DNA of 23,310 nucleotides from ATZT02 sp038124905 (lineage in GTDB: Bacteria; Actinomycetota; Actinomycetes; S36-B12; UBA5976): contig JAYPCW010000017.1 of the NCBI GenBank assembly GCA_038124905.1, positions 1 to 23,310 of the forward strand. The letters are read 5' to 3'. A program made the translations under genes and the position numbers. Within the stretch, counting starts at the first letter, position 1. Every line of letters begins with the position of its first letter. A model generated the notes under the pieces. It saw nothing but the letters and a program-made list of their open reading frames with translations, did not search any database and was not told where the DNA came from. Positions 1-8,785 of this stretch are shown here, piece by piece.

Positions 1-1010
1 AATAAACCTGCATCTAAAAGTGCTTTGAGTACTACCGGAACACCACCGATTTTATGCAAATCATTCATCACATAACGACCAAAAGGTTTTACATCTGCTA
101 GGTGCGGAGTTTTATCACCAATCCGATTGAAGTCATCTAGCGTTAAATCAACTCTTGCCTCATAAGCCATCGCCATCAAGTGCAAAACTGCGTTGGTTGA
201 GCCACCTAAAGCCATAACAATAGTTATCGCATTTTCAAAGGCTTTTTTTGTCATGATGTCACGGGCGGTAATCCCTTGACGAATTAAATTAACCACTGCT
301 TTACCTGCGTTATAAGCATCTTGTTCACGTGTTCTATCAATTGCTGGAGCCGAAGCACTACCTGGTAGCGCCATGCCAATTGCCTCAGCTATAGAACTCA
401 TTGTGTTAGCAGTGAACATGCCACCGCAAGCGCCTTCCCCTGGGCAAGCCTTGCGTTCAATGTCAGCTAACTCTTTTTCAGTGATTTTTCCAAGCGCGCA
501 AGCGCCAACGGCTTCAAAAACATCTTGCAAAGTTAAATCTTGTTCATTGAGTCTTCCCGGCATGATGGTGCCGTTATAAACAAAGACGCTTGCTAAATCT
601 AAACGAGCTGCAGCCATCAACATCCCAGGTAGTGATTTATCGCAGCCAGCAAGAGTTACCGAACCATCTAATCGCTCTGCGTGCATTACAGCTTCAACTG
701 AATCGGCAATTATTTCTCGACTAACTAAAGAAGCACGCATTCCTTCATGGCCCATAGAAATTCCATCAGAAACAGTAATGGTTCCAAATTCCATTGGATA
801 ACCACCTGCATCTCGAACGCCTTGCTTTACGTGGTCAGCGAGCCTTCTTAGCGACATGTTGCAGGGAGTAATTTCATTCCAAGAATTGGCAACTCCTATC
901 TGCGGCTTAGAAAAGTCTTCATCTTGCATGCCAATCGCACGTAACATGCTTCTAGCAGGAGCGCGTTCGATTCCTTCGGTAACTTCTTTACTTCTTGGTT
1001 TCATATCCAT
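1..1010 (-). CDS. ilvD: Dihydroxy-acid dehydratase, N-terminal part (runs off left edge)
   Basis: IlvD dehydrates 2,3-dihydroxy-3-methylbutanoate and its isoleucine counterpart to the 2-keto acids in valine, isoleucine and leucine synthesis. About 336 residues are visible; the C-terminal part lies beyond base 1. The three Fe-S cysteines are present: C50 (ITPCN), C123 (AGCDKS) and C195 (EGACGG). The three-Cys spacing fits the [2Fe-2S] type seen in other actinobacteria. K125, right after C123-D124, is the expected carbamylated Mg ligand. The ATG at 1010-1008 is chosen because GAAGGA, within the end of gatB, lies 8 bases upstream; a second in-frame ATG two codons later is also possible. Only 5 bases separate it from the gatB stop, so it is probably cotranscribed with gatCAB. 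Identity is very sure. Confidence 0.96.
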   Translation of the reverse strand, partial: MDMKPRSKEVTEGIERAPARSMLRAIGMQDEDFSKPQIGVANSWNEITPCNMSLRRLADHVKQGVRDAGGYPMEFGTITVSDGISMGHEGMRASLVSREIIADSVEAVMHAERLDGSVTLAGCDKSLPGMLMAAARLDLASVFVYNGTIMPGRLNEQDLTLQDVFEAVGACALGKITEKELADIERKACPGEGACGGMFTANTMSSIAEAIGMALPGSASAPAIDRTREQDAYNAGKAVVNLIRQGITARDIMTKKAFENAITIVMALGGSTNAVLHLMAMAYEARVDLTLDDFNRIGDKTPHLADVKPFGRYVMNDLHKIGGVPVVLKALLDAGL

Positions 1011-1015
1011 GATGA

Positions 1016-2515
1016 CTATCCTTCAACCCCTAACTCTTTTAATACTAGAGATTTCACCTTTGCGGCATCTGCCTTACCTTTAGTTTCTTTCATTACCGCA
1101 CCTAACAGCGGCCCTAAAGCTTGAAGTTTTCCTTCTTTTACTTTTGCCACCACGTCAGGGTTAGCTGCAATTGCTGACTGAATTATTGGAAGTAGCGAAG
1201 AATCTTCACTCATTACCACCAAATTGCGTTTTTCAACGATCTCACTTGGCGTTCCTTCGTTGTTAAGTAACCCATCTAATACTTGGCGCGCTAACTTGTC
1301 AGTTAATTTGCCGCTAGTTACTAACGTATCTAGTTCACTGATGTGTTTTGGGTCAATTGAAAGATCTGATAATTCTTTATTTATTTCAGTAGCTCTTCTA
1401 GCTAATTCGCCAAGCCACCACTTGCGAGCGGCTTGCGGGCTTGCCCCAGCGCTAACGGTTTGGGCAATTAAATCAATTGCACCCAAACTCACTACATCGC
1501 GCATTTCTTCGTCACTAAAATTCCACTCTTTTGCCAAACGTTTTCTTTGTACTGAAGGTGCTTCTGGTAAATCTGTTTTTAACTTTGAAACCCAAGTCTC
1601 ATCAGCAATCACGGGCACTAAATCAGGCTCTGGGAAGTAGCGATAATCCTCTGCTTGCTCTTTACTTCTGCCGCTAGACGAAGTTCCGGAATCTTCATGA
1701 AAGTGTCTAGTTTCTTGAGTTACTTTCTCGCCGTCAGCTAAAACATCTGCTTGACGTTCAATTTCACTAAATACTGCCTTTTCTACTGAGCGCAAAGAGT
1801 TAACATTTTTAGTTTCGGTGCGCTTGCCCCATTCTGCTGAACCCTTTGGATGCAAAGATAAATTCACGTCGCAACGAAGTGAACCCTCTTCCATGCGAAC
1901 ATCTGACACACCTAAATTGCGCAGCAAGTCTCTTAACTCTGTTACATAAGCTCTGGCAACTTGCGGTGCATACTTTCCGGTGCCAGTGACTGGCTTGGTA
2001 ACAATCTCAACTAACGGAATGCCAGCTCGGTTGTAATCCACTAGTGAGTAATCAGCGCCATGAATTCTGCCGGTTGCTCCGCCTGCGTGCGTTAGCTTGC
2101 CGGTGTCTTCTTCTAAGTGAACTCTTTCAATTTCAACTCTGAAGGATTTTTCGCCTTCATCAGTTGGGATCAGCACATCTAAATAACCATTTACGCAAAA
2201 GGGCTCGTCATATTGACTGGTCTGAAAGTCTTTTGGCATATCAGGGTAAAAATAATTTTTTCTGGCAAAGCGTGAAAACTCAGTAATTTCACAATTAAGC
2301 GCTAAGCCAATGCGCATTGTCGATTCAATGGCAGTTTGATTTGGCACTGGCAATGATCCAGGTAAGCCTAAGCAAGTCGGGCAAACTTGAGTGTTTGGTT
2401 CGGCACCAAATTCTGTTGCGCATCCGCAAAACATTTTTGACTTGGTTGAGAGTTCTACGTGAGTTTCTAAGCCAATTACTGGCTCGAACTGTTCCATCGC
2501 TTGGGTCAACTTCAT
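1016..2515 (-). CDS. gatB: Asp-tRNA(Asn)/Glu-tRNA(Gln) amidotransferase subunit B
   Basis: GatB is the kinase/transamidase subunit of GatCAB. It phosphorylates Glu or Asp on mischarged tRNA and then amidates it with ammonia delivered from GatA. The protein has 499 residues. The N-terminal catalytic domain opens with PVIGLETHVEL and carries the zinc-site cysteines C30, C32, C45 and C48 (FCGC...CPTC). The central part includes the RIHGADYSLVDYNRAGIPL signature, and the last roughly 145 residues form the YqeY-like tRNA-binding domain. Its ATG overlaps the gatA stop as ATGA (2512-2515), implying translational coupling. A second Met at residue 7 is the other possible start. In some actinobacteria a pfkA gene sits between gatA and gatB; here nothing does. 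Confidence 0.97.
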   Translation of the reverse strand: MKLTQAMEQFEPVIGLETHVELSTKSKMFCGCATEFGAEPNTQVCPTCLGLPGSLPVPNQTAIESTMRIGLALNCEITEFSRFARKNYFYPDMPKDFQTSQYDEPFCVNGYLDVLIPTDEGEKSFRVEIERVHLEEDTGKLTHAGGATGRIHGADYSLVDYNRAGIPLVEIVTKPVTGTGKYAPQVARAYVTELRDLLRNLGVSDVRMEEGSLRCDVNLSLHPKGSAEWGKRTETKNVNSLRSVEKAVFSEIERQADVLADGEKVTQETRHFHEDSGTSSSGRSKEQAEDYRYFPEPDLVPVIADETWVSKLKTDLPEAPSVQRKRLAKEWNFSDEEMRDVVSLGAIDLIAQTVSAGASPQAARKWWLGELARRATEINKELSDLSIDPKHISELDTLVTSGKLTDKLARQVLDGLLNNEGTPSEIVEKRNLVVMSEDSSLLPIIQSAIAANPDVVAKVKEGKLQALGPLLGAVMKETKGKADAAKVKSLVLKELGVEG

Positions 2516-4008
2516 GACAGACTCGCTAAATCTGGTACCTGATTAATTAATAAACTGTTTTGTGCAGCTTCTAGGGCAGCAGCAACTTGATAATTTTTAT
2601 GATCCTGCATTGCCGGGGCAATTACTTGCAGACCTACTGGCATCCGATCTTCGCTTGCTAACCCAATCGGAACACTGATTGCTGGAACCCCCGCCAAACT
2701 TGCTGGCAGAGTCGCCAAATCTGCCAAGTACATGGCTAGAGGATTATCTACCCGCTCGCCGATCTTCCAAGCGGTTGTTGGTGAAGTTGGCGAAATTAAT
2801 ACATCTACTTTTTCAAAAGCAAGTCGTAAATCTTCGGCAATTAGTCCCCGTACCTTTTGAGCTTGGCCGTAATAAGCATCGTAATAACCGGTGGAAAGCG
2901 CATAAGTTCCTAAAATAATTCTTCGCTTAACCTCAGGGCCGAAGCCTTGAGCCCGGGTTAACTTCATTACCGCTTCAACATCTTTTTCTCCGTCATCTCC
3001 TACCCTGAGGCCATAACGCATTCCATCAAAGCGGGCAAGATTAGAGCTTGCTTCACTTGGTGCAATTAAGTAGTAAACAGCTAGCGCGTAAACCGAGTGA
3101 GGCAAAGAAACTTCTACTAGCTCAGCTCCGAGAGATTTCAAAACTTCGACTGCTTGGTCAAATTGCTTTAAAACTCCCGGTTGCCAGCCTTCCCCGCCGA
3201 GTTCTTTGATAATTCCAATCTTCATGCCTTTGATGTTTTTATTTTTTGCAGCTTGAACTAAAGATTCAAGTTGTTGATTAATGCTGGTCGAATCATTTTC
3301 ATCAAATCCAGCCATTGCTTCATTTAGCAATGCCGCATCCATGACTGTTCGGGTAATAGGGCCAGCTTGATCCAAGGAAGAAGCAAAAGCAATCAATCCA
3401 TAGCGAGAAACTGTTCCATAAGTTGGTTTAGCTCCAACCAATGCACAAACAGCAGCTGGCTGCCTAATTGATCCTCCGGTATCGGTACCAATTGAAAGTG
3501 GTGCAAAAAAACTTGCTACCGCAGCCGAAGAACCACCTGAGGATCCACCTGGAATTCTTGTTAAATCCCAAGGATTCTTGGTTGTATGGTAAGCACTGTT
3601 TTCAGTAGATGAACCCATCGCAAATTCATCCATATTGGTTTTGCCTAAAATCACCACATCATTTTCAATGAGTTTCTTTACCACGGTGCTGTCATATGGC
3701 GGGCGCCAATTTTCTAATATTTTTGAACCAGCAGTGGTGGGAACACCTTTTTGGGTTAAGACATCTTTAAGTGCTAAGGGAACTCCTGCTAAAGGTTTTA
3801 AAGTGTCACCTTTGGCTACCTTCTCATCTACTTTTTTTGCTTGGGTCAGAGCTGCTTCTTTATCTAAATAGAGAAAACTTTGAATCTTACTATCTAATTT
3901 TTCGATTCGATCAAAATGAGCTTTAGCTACCTCAATTGCGCTAACTTCTTTATTTTTTATCTTTTGGGCAATCTCTGAACCAGTAAGAAATACTAAATCT
4001 TCACTCAA
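2512..4008 (-). CDS. gatA: Asp-tRNA(Asn)/Glu-tRNA(Gln) amidotransferase subunit A (TTG start)
   Basis: GatA is the amidase-signature glutaminase of GatCAB; it releases ammonia from glutamine and channels it to GatB. The protein has 498 residues. The Ser-cisSer-Lys triad is visible as K81 (LALKD), S156 (PGGSSGG) and S180 (DTGGSIR), spaced as in the Staphylococcus enzyme. The start codon is TTG at 4008-4006: the preceding in-frame codons are the gatC stop TAG and AAA, and the next in-frame ATG lies far inside the protein. GAGGAA at 4020-4015, overlapping the end of gatC, gives a good ribosome site 6 bases upstream. It follows gatC after 3 bases and overlaps gatB by 4. Confidence 0.97.
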   Translation of the reverse strand: MSEDLVFLTGSEIAQKIKNKEVSAIEVAKAHFDRIEKLDSKIQSFLYLDKEAALTQAKKVDEKVAKGDTLKPLAGVPLALKDVLTQKGVPTTAGSKILENWRPPYDSTVVKKLIENDVVILGKTNMDEFAMGSSTENSAYHTTKNPWDLTRIPGGSSGGSSAAVASFFAPLSIGTDTGGSIRQPAAVCALVGAKPTYGTVSRYGLIAFASSLDQAGPITRTVMDAALLNEAMAGFDENDSTSINQQLESLVQAAKNKNIKGMKIGIIKELGGEGWQPGVLKQFDQAVEVLKSLGAELVEVSLPHSVYALAVYYLIAPSEASSNLARFDGMRYGLRVGDDGEKDVEAVMKLTRAQGFGPEVKRRIILGTYALSTGYYDAYYGQAQKVRGLIAEDLRLAFEKVDVLISPTSPTTAWKIGERVDNPLAMYLADLATLPASLAGVPAISVPIGLASEDRMPVGLQVIAPAMQDHKNYQVAAALEAAQNSLLINQVPDLASLS

Positions 4009-4011
4009 TTT

Positions 4012-4308
4012 CTATTCCTCATTCAAAATTCTTGGTACGCGAAATCTGTTAGCTTCTTGAGCTGGTGCTTGCGCTAAAACTTCTTCTCGGTTCAAAGAAG
4101 GCTTGACTGCATCTTCTCTAAAGACATTAGTTAGGCCTACCGCATGGCTCATTGGCTTAACATCTTGTGCGGCAACTTCTCTGATCTTGTCTACCGAATC
4201 TAAAATTACGTCTAATTGAGTGGCATAAGTTGCTAACTCGGCTTCGGTTAACTCTAAACGCGCTAGTTTAGCTAAGTGTTTGAGTGCTTCAGGGGTAATT
4301 TTTGACAC
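4012..4308 (-). CDS. gatC: Asp-tRNA(Asn)/Glu-tRNA(Gln) amidotransferase subunit C (GTG start)
   Basis: GatC is the small subunit that wraps around and stabilises the GatA-GatB interface. The 98 residues match the usual size. Family marks are the N-terminal helix HLAKLARLELTEAEL, the PMSHAVGLTNVFRED segment and the C-terminal FRVPRIL, typical of GatC ends. The start must be GTG at 4308-4306: an in-frame TAG lies four codons upstream and no ATG occurs early in the protein. The ribosome site is poor (AATGAG/AGCAGG directly against the GTG), so translation may depend on ribosomes finishing ligA 19 bases upstream. First of the gatC-gatA-gatB run. Confidence 0.95.
   Translation of the reverse strand: MSKITPEALKHLAKLARLELTEAELATYATQLDVILDSVDKIREVAAQDVKPMSHAVGLTNVFREDAVKPSLNREEVLAQAPAQEANRFRVPRILNEE
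4015..4020 (-). promoter_or_regulatory. Ribosome binding site deciding the gatA TTG start
   Basis: GAGGAA on the minus strand lies inside the last codons of gatC, 6 bases before the TTG used by gatA. The in-frame gatC stop between them rules out any longer gatA protein. It is direct sequence support for a TTG start. Confidence 0.7.
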
Positions 4309-4327
4309 CTGCTCATTCTAATGATTG

Positions 4328-6490
4328 CTAATTTTCAGCTAATTCGAGCGCTTGCTCCAAGCCTTGTTCTACTAACACGGCAAAATTTTCTGCCCCTAAT
4401 CTTGGAATACCCAAACTAATTGCTTTTGAATACTTTGACCCATCGGTTCTGCCATAAACCACTAAATCGGTAGTTTTACTAACCGAGCTAGAAACCTTGG
4501 CTCCTAGATTTGCCAAGACTTCTTTTGCGCCATCTCTTGAATATCCTGCGACAGATCCGGTAATCACTATTTGCCTGCCAGCCAATGGCTGGGGGCCATG
4601 ACTTTCAGCTTCTGTCATTTGTACTCCGGCACGATTCCAAGCCTTGATGATATTTTGGTGCCACTTTTCTTTAAACCATTCTTGGATTGATTCTGCAATC
4701 ACTTCTCCTACCCCATCAATTTGAGCCAAGGTAGGTAATGAAGCTTTTTCAATTTCTTCTAATGATCTAAATTCGCGAGCTAGAGCTTGCGCAGCAGTTG
4801 GCCCTACATGGCGAATTGATAAGGCAACTAAAATTCGCCAAAGTGGTCTTTGCTTAGCTACTTCTAATTGCGCTAGCAACTCTTCACCATTTTTGCCAAG
4901 TACTCTATCTGGCTCGTTTTTGCCACCAGCCCGCGTGAAATAATCTGATTTCATTAAGGCTTCTTGAGTTAAATCAAAGAGTTCACTCTCATTTTTTAAA
5001 ATTCTCGAATCCAATAAAGCCTGAGCAGATTTATAACCTAAACCTTCAATATCTAGCGCGCCCCTTGAGCCAACGTGAAAAAGTCGCTCTCTCATTTGTG
5101 CCGGGCAACTTTCTGCGTTAGGGCAACGTAAATCAACATCACCGGCTTTTTCTTGGCTAATGGCTGCCCCGCATGAAGGGCATTTTTTTGGCATTTTGAA
5201 TTTTTTCTCACTGCCATCTCTAACTTCTACAACTGGCCCCATGATTTCTGGAATTACATCTCCCGCTTTTCGCAAATAAACCATGTCGCCAATAAGTACA
5301 CCTTTGCGTTCAATTTCACTCAAATTGTGCAAAGTGGCATTTGAAACTGTTGATCCTGCAACTCTCACTGGCTCCATAACGGCAAAGGGTGTGACTCGCC
5401 CAGTTCTTCCTACATTTACCTGAATATCAAGCAATTTAGTTCGAACTACCTCAGGCGGATATTTGTACGCAACCGCCCAACGCGGAGTTCTACTAGTAGC
5501 TCCTAAATTCTTTTGTATTTGAATATCATTTACTTTTACTACTACCCCATCAATTTCATGGGTCAATTCATGACGCTTAGCTCCATATTTTTTTATGTAC
5601 TTTTTTACTTCATCGTAAGTTTTTACTACCGCAAAATCTTTAGAGGTTGGCAATCCATACTCTTTAAAGAGTCGATAGGAATCAGCTTGCGTAGCAATTT
5701 TTATCCCTTCATGGCGGCCAATTCCATGAACCACTAATTGCAGTTTTCTCAAAGCTCCCGCAGCCAAGTCAAATTCTTGAGTGAGTTTTTCAATACGGGC
5801 TTGATTTTTTCCTTCACTTTTTACTTGGAATAACTCAGCTTCTCTCTTGTCAATTCTTTGCCGCAAAGTTCCCGCTGCAGCATTTCGTGGATTAGCAAAC
5901 GGGCTTCTTCCTATATGCATTGCTTGATCATTGAGCGCAAAAAAGTCATTTAGCTCAAAAAATATTTCGCCTCGAACTTCAAGTACCTCCGGGAATTTGC
6001 CAGTCAATTTTCTGGGCAAACTCGAAACAAATTGCGTGTTATAAGTAACGTCCTCACCCACAAATCCATCACCACGAGTGGCAACTCGCCTTAAAGCACC
6101 TGCTTCATAAAGCAAGTTAACCGCTAATCCATCAACCTTTAATTCACACAACATCTCAGGGAATTTATTAGTAACTTTTAAAACGCGCTCAAGCCAAACC
6201 GTTAATTCCTCATCATCAAAAACATCATCCAGTGAAAACATTCTCTCTAAATGCTCTACCGGTTCAAATAGTTCGCTAGCAGCTCCCCCGACCGATTGCG
6301 TTGGGGAATCTGCCGAAATTAATTCTGGAAATTCAGCTTCTAACTTTTCAAGCTCTCGATATGCCGCATCGTATTCCGCATCGCTAATTGTGGGCTTATC
6401 AAGTAAGTAGTAACGGCGCCTGGCGTCTTCAATGATTTCAACCAGTTCAACCCAGCGCGATTTTGCTTGTGAGGTTAACTTGCTTTCCAA
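4328..6490 (-). CDS. ligA: NAD-dependent DNA ligase (TTG start)
   Basis: LigA seals nicks in duplex DNA during replication and repair, using NAD as AMP donor. The protein has 720 residues. In order: the Ia/NMN-binding region (about 1-75, with YYLLDKP and SDAEYD), the adenylation domain with catalytic K118 in ELKVDG, the OB fold (about 335-425), a zinc finger with C437, C440, C456 and C462, helix-hairpin-helix repeats (about 475-605), and a C-terminal BRCT domain (about 634-716). It is longer than E. coli LigA (671), partly through a charged insertion around residues 220-252 before the VHGIG motif. The start is TTG at 6490-6488: an in-frame TAA lies just upstream, no ATG or GTG occurs early, and AAGAGA lies about 7 bases away. 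It sits 9 bases after mnmA. Confidence 0.97.
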   Translation of the reverse strand: MESKLTSQAKSRWVELVEIIEDARRRYYLLDKPTISDAEYDAAYRELEKLEAEFPELISADSPTQSVGGAASELFEPVEHLERMFSLDDVFDDEELTVWLERVLKVTNKFPEMLCELKVDGLAVNLLYEAGALRRVATRGDGFVGEDVTYNTQFVSSLPRKLTGKFPEVLEVRGEIFFELNDFFALNDQAMHIGRSPFANPRNAAAGTLRQRIDKREAELFQVKSEGKNQARIEKLTQEFDLAAGALRKLQLVVHGIGRHEGIKIATQADSYRLFKEYGLPTSKDFAVVKTYDEVKKYIKKYGAKRHELTHEIDGVVVKVNDIQIQKNLGATSRTPRWAVAYKYPPEVVRTKLLDIQVNVGRTGRVTPFAVMEPVRVAGSTVSNATLHNLSEIERKGVLIGDMVYLRKAGDVIPEIMGPVVEVRDGSEKKFKMPKKCPSCGAAISQEKAGDVDLRCPNAESCPAQMRERLFHVGSRGALDIEGLGYKSAQALLDSRILKNESELFDLTQEALMKSDYFTRAGGKNEPDRVLGKNGEELLAQLEVAKQRPLWRILVALSIRHVGPTAAQALAREFRSLEEIEKASLPTLAQIDGVGEVIAESIQEWFKEKWHQNIIKAWNRAGVQMTEAESHGPQPLAGRQIVITGSVAGYSRDGAKEVLANLGAKVSSSVSKTTDLVVYGRTDGSKYSKAISLGIPRLGAENFAVLVEQGLEQALELAEN

Positions 6491-6499
6491 AATTTCTCT

Positions 6500-7585
6500 T
6501 TAGGCTCGATTTGTGGAAACCACAGTAGCACTGCAAATTACTCGATCTTGCTCATAAAGCGCAATGGTTTGACCCGGCGCCAATGCTTGTAAAGGTTCTT
6601 TGAATTCTACGGTCAAGTTACCATCTTTATGAAATGCTGTTGCTTGAATTCGGTCTGAATGTGCTCTAACTTGCGCACCGCAATCGAAAGGAGATTCTTT
6701 TACTGGGCCGCACCAAATTAAATTAGTGCCGCCAACAACATCGACTCTTAAAAATGCCGGCAACCCCACCATTACAGTATTGGTTTTTACATCAGTTGAA
6801 ACTACGTATCTGGCTGCCCCATCTTTTCTAGGAACGGTTAGCCCTAAACCTTTGCGTTGACCCACAGTGAATTCAAAAATTCCATCGTGTTCACCTAAGA
6901 CTTCATTTGTCTCGATATCGACAATGTTGCCTTTTTTATTGCCCAAGTGTTTATGTAAAAACTTTGCCGTATCTCCATCAGGGATAAAACAAATATCATG
7001 ACTATCTGGTTTAAATGCGGTAACTAATCCTCTAGCCTCAGCTTCTTTGCGCAACTCTGGCTTTGTGCTACCCGCCAAAGGTAACAAGGTTTTAGCTAAC
7101 TGCTCTTGATTTAAAACACTTAAAACATAAGACTGATCTTTTGCCTCATCTTCCGAGCGATAAAGTAAGGGCCCATTTGGGCTATCTACAATTTTTGCCC
7201 AATGTCCGGTTGCTACTGCATCAAAGCCCAGCTCTAATGATCTTTCTAACACTGCCTGAAATTTAATTTTTTCATTACATCTCATGCATGGATTTGGGGT
7301 TCTTCCCGCGGCATACTCATCTAAGAAGTTTTGCATTACATCTTCTTGAAATCTCTCGGAAAGATCCCATACATAAAACGGAATTCCTAAGCGATCAGCA
7401 ACTCTTCTGGCATCTCTTGCATCATCCAGCGTGCAGCAACCTTTTGTGCCAGAGACGGTTTTTTCTTTAGAAAGCGCTAAGTGGACTCCCGTAACTTTGT
7501 AGCCTTCATCTACTAAGCGCGCTGCTGCCACAGAGGAGTCAACTCCTCCGCTCATGGCAACTACTACAGACTTTTTATTTTTCAT
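6500..7585 (-). CDS. mnmA: tRNA-specific 2-thiouridylase MnmA
   Basis: MnmA adenylates and then thiolates U34 in the anticodon of tRNA-Lys, -Glu and -Gln. The 361 residues include the PP-loop SGGVDSS at 12-18. The catalytic cysteines are C103 (in NPCMRCN, with C100 forming a CxxC typical of Gram-positive forms) and C199 (HDICFIPDG), equivalent to C102/C199 of the E. coli enzyme. The tRNA/ATP motif TVGQRKGLG is present, with a C-terminal beta-barrel after it. Its ATG overlaps the stop of the cysteine desulfurase as ATGA (7582-7585). This coupling to the sulfur donor suggests the neighbour supplies its persulfide. Confidence 0.97.
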   Translation of the reverse strand: MKNKKSVVVAMSGGVDSSVAAARLVDEGYKVTGVHLALSKEKTVSGTKGCCTLDDARDARRVADRLGIPFYVWDLSERFQEDVMQNFLDEYAAGRTPNPCMRCNEKIKFQAVLERSLELGFDAVATGHWAKIVDSPNGPLLYRSEDEAKDQSYVLSVLNQEQLAKTLLPLAGSTKPELRKEAEARGLVTAFKPDSHDICFIPDGDTAKFLHKHLGNKKGNIVDIETNEVLGEHDGIFEFTVGQRKGLGLTVPRKDGAARYVVSTDVKTNTVMVGLPAFLRVDVVGGTNLIWCGPVKESPFDCGAQVRAHSDRIQATAFHKDGNLTVEFKEPLQALAPGQTIALYEQDRVICSATVVSTNRA

Positions 7586-8760
7586 TTGGAGATTTTGGCT
7601 CGAGCGCTGGCGCGTTTAGCTCTGTCGATTATTTGCGGCAAGGCAACAATTAATTCATCAATGTCTTCGCTGGTAGAAGTGTGTCCAAGTGAAAACCTAA
7701 GTGAACTTTTTGCAATTTTTTCATCTCGTCCCATTGCTAATAAAACGTGAGAAGGTTGCGGAATTCCTGCACTACAGGCAGATCCTGTGGAACACTCAAC
7801 TCCTTGTGCATCAAGCAACATTAAGAGCGCATCACCTTCGCATCCAGGAAACGATGCATGAACATTACCTGGCAGGCGCTTTTCTAAATCTCCATTAATT
7901 ACACAGTCTGGCACAGCCTCTTTAAGTCGCTTGATTAATTCATCTCGCAAATTTTTAATTCGATTTGCCCGGCGCTCTCTTTGCGAAACTAGTATTGAAA
8001 TGGCACTAGCAAACCCGGCAATAGCGGGCGCATCTAAAGTTCCGCTTCTAACATCTCTTTCTTGACCACCACCATGGGACACTTGCTCTAATTTTTCATC
8101 ACTCTTAATGACAAGTGCACCAACTCCTTGCGGGCCACCGACTTTATGGGCAGTGATGGTTAGAGCTGTTACTTTTACCTTGGACAAATCAATAGGCAAA
8201 TACGCCATTGCTTGTACCGCATCACTATGAAAAGGAATATCAAATTCAGCTGCTATTTCTGCGAGTTCTTCAATTGGCTGAATGGTGCCAACTTCATTGT
8301 TGGCCCACATGACACTTACTAATGCCACAGATTCTGGATCAGCTTCTATTGCCTGACGTAAAGTATCAACCCGCAAAATACCGTCTTGCCCAACAGGTAA
8401 AATTTCAACTTGTGCTTTTTCGTGTTCTCCTAACCACATAACTGGGTCTAATACTGCATGATGTTCAATTGCTGAAATTAAAACTCTGATGCGCTTAGCG
8501 TCGGCTTTTTTTCTAGCCCAATACAAACCCTTAATTGCTAAATTGTTAGCTTCAGTGCCACCCGAGGTAAAAACCACGTCCATTGGTTTCGCGGATAATG
8601 CGGCAGCAATAGTTTCCCTTGCCTCTTCAACTACTCTTCTGGCTTTTCTTCCTGAGCCATGTAAAGAAGAAGGGTTTCCAACTTTTACCATTTCAGCCGT
8701 CATTGCCGCTACTGCTTCAGGCAGCATCGGAGTGGTAGCAGCGTGATCTAAATAAGCCAT
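7582..8760 (-). CDS. Cysteine desulfurase (IscS/NifS family)
   Basis: A PLP enzyme that converts cysteine to alanine and carries the sulfur as a persulfide for tRNA thiolation and/or Fe-S assembly. It has 392 residues. The PLP lysine is K206 in ITAHKVGGPQG, the His stacking on PLP is in IEHHAVL (about residue 101), and the persulfide cysteine is C329 in STGSACSAG, on a long loop as in IscS. The opening YLDHAATTP is typical. It is fused by a 4-base stop/start overlap to mnmA, so tRNA 2-thiouridine synthesis is its most likely main role. No other Fe-S genes (iscU, sufB) are in the window, so whether it also serves Fe-S assembly cannot be judged. The upstream gap lacks a clear ribosome site. Confidence 0.95.
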   Translation of the reverse strand: MAYLDHAATTPMLPEAVAAMTAEMVKVGNPSSLHGSGRKARRVVEEARETIAAALSAKPMDVVFTSGGTEANNLAIKGLYWARKKADAKRIRVLISAIEHHAVLDPVMWLGEHEKAQVEILPVGQDGILRVDTLRQAIEADPESVALVSVMWANNEVGTIQPIEELAEIAAEFDIPFHSDAVQAMAYLPIDLSKVKVTALTITAHKVGGPQGVGALVIKSDEKLEQVSHGGGQERDVRSGTLDAPAIAGFASAISILVSQRERRANRIKNLRDELIKRLKEAVPDCVINGDLEKRLPGNVHASFPGCEGDALLMLLDAQGVECSTGSACSAGIPQPSHVLLAMGRDEKIAKSSLRFSLGHTSTSEDIDELIVALPQIIDRAKRASARAKISK

Positions 8761-8768
8761 GTGATTTC

Positions 8769-8774
8769 AGTCTA
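8769..8774 (-). promoter_or_regulatory. Possible -10 element, leaderless start for cysteine desulfurase
   Basis: TAGACT on the minus strand matches the actinobacterial TANNNT -10 pattern and ends 8 bases before the ATG at 8760. No Shine-Dalgarno-like purine run lies between it and the ATG, which fits a leaderless transcript. No convincing -35 was found. It would be an internal promoter of the block; chance matches to such a short motif are common. Confidence 0.3.
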
Positions 8775-8785
8775 AAGCAAGACGT

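Noticed and set aside
1224..1640. 138-codon open frame on the plus strand
   Set aside because: Antisense to the C-terminal half of gatB; Ser/Leu-rich shadow of gatB codons.
5513..5737. Open frame on the plus strand rich in Tyr, Phe and Ile, looking like a small membrane protein
   Set aside because: It lies wholly antisense to the conserved adenylation/OB region of ligA, has no ribosome site, and its composition is a by-product of A+T-rich codons on the other strand.
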